From: Gemmatimonadota bacterium
GTDB taxonomy: Bacteria; Gemmatimonadota; Gemmatimonadetes; Gemmatimonadales; GWC2-71-9
DNA length: 6,417 nt
NCBI GenBank assembly: GCA_029862935.1
Contig: JAOTWK010000212.1
Span: 1 to 6,417, forward strand
Direction: 5' to 3'
Of this stretch, positions 4,097-6,417 are shown piece by piece. The first letter of the stretch is position 1, and each line of letters starts with the position of its first letter. Made by a program: the position numbers and the translations under genes. The notes under the pieces are model-generated. The model had not been told where the DNA came from and did no database searches. It saw only the letters and a list, made by a program, of their open reading frames with translations.

Positions 4097-6289
4097 TTAG
4101 GAGGTGTTTCGGCGGCCCCCGGTTGCGCTCGGTTTTGGGGGTCGGTTTCGCGACCCGCGAGCGCGTGTGACGGGCTCGATGATGGTGCGGACCGAAGGGC
4201 TCCGCGCGAGTTCGTCGATCCCCGTTCGCATCTTCCTCGACCAGCTGGGGAACTGTTCGATCGGTACGCCGGGAAGATTCACTGGATCGGTTTCGCCAGC
4301 GAGGTCATCGAGCGAGACGCCGACGAGTGGTGCCGGCGTCTTTGCCAAGAACGCATGGACGGCGCGAGCGAGGTCCACCGTATCAACGGACGCATCGTGA
4401 GCATGTAGCAGGCCGTCGAGTTGCAGCCTTCTCGTGAGTGCTCGGCGATCCCGTGCACGCAGCGCAAGCGCGTTGCGGTAAGCATCGTCGCTGCCGTACG
4501 CGCCGGCGCGCTGCCGCAATTCGAGATCGCGCGCCTTCCAGTAACCCGCGAGGGGGGGCTGGTCGTGGGTGTGGGCGGCGACCAGGGCCCGGTTGGAGTA
4601 CGCGCGTGCCCGGCGGAACGTGCCACGTGGGGTACGCTCGAAATAGAGCACCCGGGAGGAGAGAATTCCCCAGCGGTGGAGCAATGCCTGAAAGCCGCGA
4701 GGGACCGTTCCGAGGTCTTCGCCGACCACCACCGTCTCGTTGCGCTGGCTCTCGAGTGCGAGTATCCCGAGCAAATCCGCAGCGCGCTGAGCCACATAGG
4801 CGCCGGCCACACCCGGTGCGGCGGACGGGATCCAGAACTGTCGGAACAGTCCCATCATATGGTCGATCCGTAGCGCGCTGGCGTAACGCATGTTCGCGCG
4901 CACCAGGCGGATCCAGAACTCGTACGCCTGCCTCTTGAGCTGCACCGGCGAGAGCGGGCAGAGTCCCCAGTCCTGGCCGCCGGGGGCGAACTCGTCTGGA
5001 GGGGCACCCAGGTGCGCGCCGCGTACGAACAGATCCTGGTGCTGCCACGCGTCACTCCCGCCGGGGCTCGAGCCCAGTGGCATGTCAAGCAATAATCCCA
5101 CCGAGAGGTGAGACTCGGCCGCGGTAGCGGTGTTGCGAACTTGCGTGTCGAGCTCGAACTGCAGCCAGCGGTGGAAGTCGATTTCGCTCAGCTGCTCCTG
5201 TTGGAATCGACGCACCGTCTGCGAGTGGGGATCGCGGTACCGTGCTGGCCACGACGTCCACCGGTCGGAGGTGTGGCGCTCGTCGAGGGCGCGAAACGTC
5301 GCGTATCCCAGAAGTGCATCACCTTCCCGATCCACGTATGCGCGGTATGCGTCGTGTCTCGGGCTGGATCCTCGACGTCGTTGATGCTCGAACGTCTCGA
5401 ACAACAGTCGCAGCACCGAGTGTTTGAGCTTGGCGACTTCGGCATAGTCCACGTGAGAGGTCTCGCGCAATCGGCTGAGCTCTCCCACAAAGGTGCTGGA
5501 CGCGACCAGCTCTCGTGCGGCGGTGCACGCGGGGAACTCTGGCACCGCCGTGACGTCCAGGTAGAGCTCGTTGCGGTACAGTCGGCTGAGTGGGCTGTAG
5601 GGTCCGATTCCGGTACCGCGGTTGCGCAACGCGCCGAGTGGATTCATGGCGATGAAGCACGCGCCCATCTCACCGGCCACGGTGGTGAGCTGAGCGAGGT
5701 CCGTCAGGTCTCCCACGCCGTAATTGGCTCGGCTTCGCACCGAATACAGGTTTGCCCAGATCCCAAAGCCGCGTCTGCGGCCCAGCCGCTGCCGAACTGG
5801 GTAACAGGAATCCGGACAGACGATCCGGCGCTGGACGGCCACACGCTCTTCCGATGCGCTGGCAACCGTGAGTTCGACGGAGTGGTATCCGAGGTGCAGC
5901 CGAACCGGAAGACGCAGCTTGGTGTGTCCATTCCGGCGGGGCCGTAGGGTCCCCTCCACTTCCTCGTGGCGTCCGTCCTCCCTCCGCACGACGAGGCGGT
6001 ACGGAGTCGGGCGGCTCCGAGACGGCGACTGCACGGTGAGGATGTCTCGATGCGCACTCCGGATGCGGCACACCGCGACGGGTTGAATGGTGGTGGTACT
6101 GGCCTGGTGTCTCAGTGCCTGCAAGGCATGCCGCAGCGACACTGCGTCGGATACGTCGACTCCCATGGCCGCCAGCAGCGCTTCACGTGTCGTGTCGGTG
6201 GTATGCTGCGTGTGTCCTTGCTGGTCGGTGTAGCGGGGCAAGATGCCCATCGCGCTCGCCAGCTCACGGAGCGCTGACCGCGGTGGCAT
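4097..6289 (-). CDS. malQ: 4-alpha-glucanotransferase (amylomaltase), GH77
   Basis: This cytoplasmic enzyme transfers 1,4-alpha-glucan segments between maltodextrins, releasing glucose, in glycogen and maltodextrin turnover. At 730 residues it is the long, E. coli-like form. Residues 1-60 match the helical N-terminus (LASAMGILPRYTDQQG), and 95-150 form a beta-rich accessory domain. The GH77 barrel runs from about 170 to 695, including GFGIWANLYSVRS, NYGVGDL, GPYSPLSRLYRNELYLDV, LLLDMPLGSSPGGSDAW and GAPPDEFAPGGQDWG. All catalytic residues are visible: nucleophile Asp476 (ALRIDHMMG), acid/base Glu524 (VVGEDLGTVP) and Asp576 (HTHDQPPLAGYW). The closing motif is NLPGVPIEQFPSWSRKM (671-687). The last 25 residues are an Arg/Pro-rich tail not needed for the fold. 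The ATG at 6289 follows the glgB stop by 4 nt with no Shine-Dalgarno, suggesting translational coupling in a glgB-malQ operon. Confidence 0.95.
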   Translation of the reverse strand: MPPRSALRELASAMGILPRYTDQQGHTQHTTDTTREALLAAMGVDVSDAVSLRHALQALRHQASTTTIQPVAVCRIRSAHRDILTVQSPSRSRPTPYRLVVRREDGRHEEVEGTLRPRRNGHTKLRLPVRLHLGYHSVELTVASASEERVAVQRRIVCPDSCYPVRQRLGRRRGFGIWANLYSVRSRANYGVGDLTDLAQLTTVAGEMGACFIAMNPLGALRNRGTGIGPYSPLSRLYRNELYLDVTAVPEFPACTAARELVASSTFVGELSRLRETSHVDYAEVAKLKHSVLRLLFETFEHQRRRGSSPRHDAYRAYVDREGDALLGYATFRALDERHTSDRWTSWPARYRDPHSQTVRRFQQEQLSEIDFHRWLQFELDTQVRNTATAAESHLSVGLLLDMPLGSSPGGSDAWQHQDLFVRGAHLGAPPDEFAPGGQDWGLCPLSPVQLKRQAYEFWIRLVRANMRYASALRIDHMMGLFRQFWIPSAAPGVAGAYVAQRAADLLGILALESQRNETVVVGEDLGTVPRGFQALLHRWGILSSRVLYFERTPRGTFRRARAYSNRALVAAHTHDQPPLAGYWKARDLELRQRAGAYGSDDAYRNALALRARDRRALTRRLQLDGLLHAHDASVDTVDLARAVHAFLAKTPAPLVGVSLDDLAGETDPVNLPGVPIEQFPSWSRKMRTGIDELARSPSVRTIIEPVTRARGSRNRPPKPSATGGRRNTS

Positions 6290-6293
6290 GCGG

Positions 6294-6417
6294 TCAGCCG
6301 GCTGGTGCGAGCACGAGCACGCCGAGCGGCGGAAGCTTGAGGACGATCGATTGAGGATGACCGTGATATGGGACCGGGTCGCTTGTGACCTCGGACAGCG
6401 TGTCGACGTCGCTCCCG
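6294..6417 (-). CDS. glgB: 1,4-alpha-glucan branching enzyme, C-terminal end only
   Basis: Forty codons plus a TGA stop are visible; the rest lies beyond the right edge. The peptide ends with PVPYHGHPQS (residues 14-23 of the visible part) and IVLKLPPLGVLVLAPAG. This matches the last beta strands of the C-terminal all-beta domain of GH13 branching enzymes, where a histidine-glycine turn leads into a Ser-x-x-x-x-LPP-L strand. GlgB introduces alpha-1,6 branches into glycogen. Its position directly ahead of malQ supports the assignment, since branching enzyme and glucanotransferase are often coexpressed for glycogen metabolism. Other GH13 enzymes such as GlgX or trehalose hydrolase have related C-terminal domains, so only the full gene would settle the identity. 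Confidence 0.75.
   Translation of the reverse strand, partial: GSDVDTLSEVTSDPVPYHGHPQSIVLKLPPLGVLVLAPAG

Noticed and set aside
5108..5947. 279-codon open frame on the plus strand
   Set aside because: Exact antisense of the conserved GH77 barrel of malQ, with no ribosome binding site or domain of its own.

Overview
This is a GC-rich bacterial chromosomal segment with five recognisable protein genes, a decayed regulator gene and the start of a further lipoprotein gene. Secreted proteins with lipobox or Sec signals, a DUF4382 lipoprotein, an exported M24 peptidase and a glgB-malQ pair fit a Gram-negative soil or sediment bacterium. The style recalls Gemmatimonadota or Acidobacteriota, but that is a guess from protein character, not a phylogenetic result. 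No mobile element, CRISPR array, tRNA or rRNA was seen.

Left part (1-2465, all minus strand): three envelope or periplasmic genes read leftward. They are an exported M24 (aminopeptidase P-like) metallopeptidase, a DUF4382 lipoprotein, and the first 46 codons of an Ala/Pro-rich lipoprotein that leaves the window. The gaps between them hold inverted repeats that may be terminators or operators.

Centre (2466-3994, plus strand): a 316-bp divergent intergenic region carries a sigma-54-like -24/-12 element and two TGCC-N5-GGCA dyads spaced 63 bp apart. It leads into a small heat-shock protein (Hsp20) gene with a strong ribosome binding site and a clear intrinsic terminator. Next is a NarL/LuxR-type response regulator gene whose receiver and HTH parts lie in different frames. 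The receiver's last helix and the linker are also missing, which looks like one out-of-frame deletion.

Right part (3995-6417, minus strand): malQ (GH77 4-alpha-glucanotransferase) follows the 3' end of glgB (glycogen branching enzyme) with only 4 nt between stop and start. This forms a glycogen/maltodextrin operon reading leftward and converging on the regulator remnant. Two hairpins lie in the convergent gap, and their mismatch patterns suggest one serves each strand.

No wholly new system is evident. The most interesting items are the possible sigma-54 control of hsp20 with paired operators, the regulator remnant, and the strand-biased convergent hairpins.
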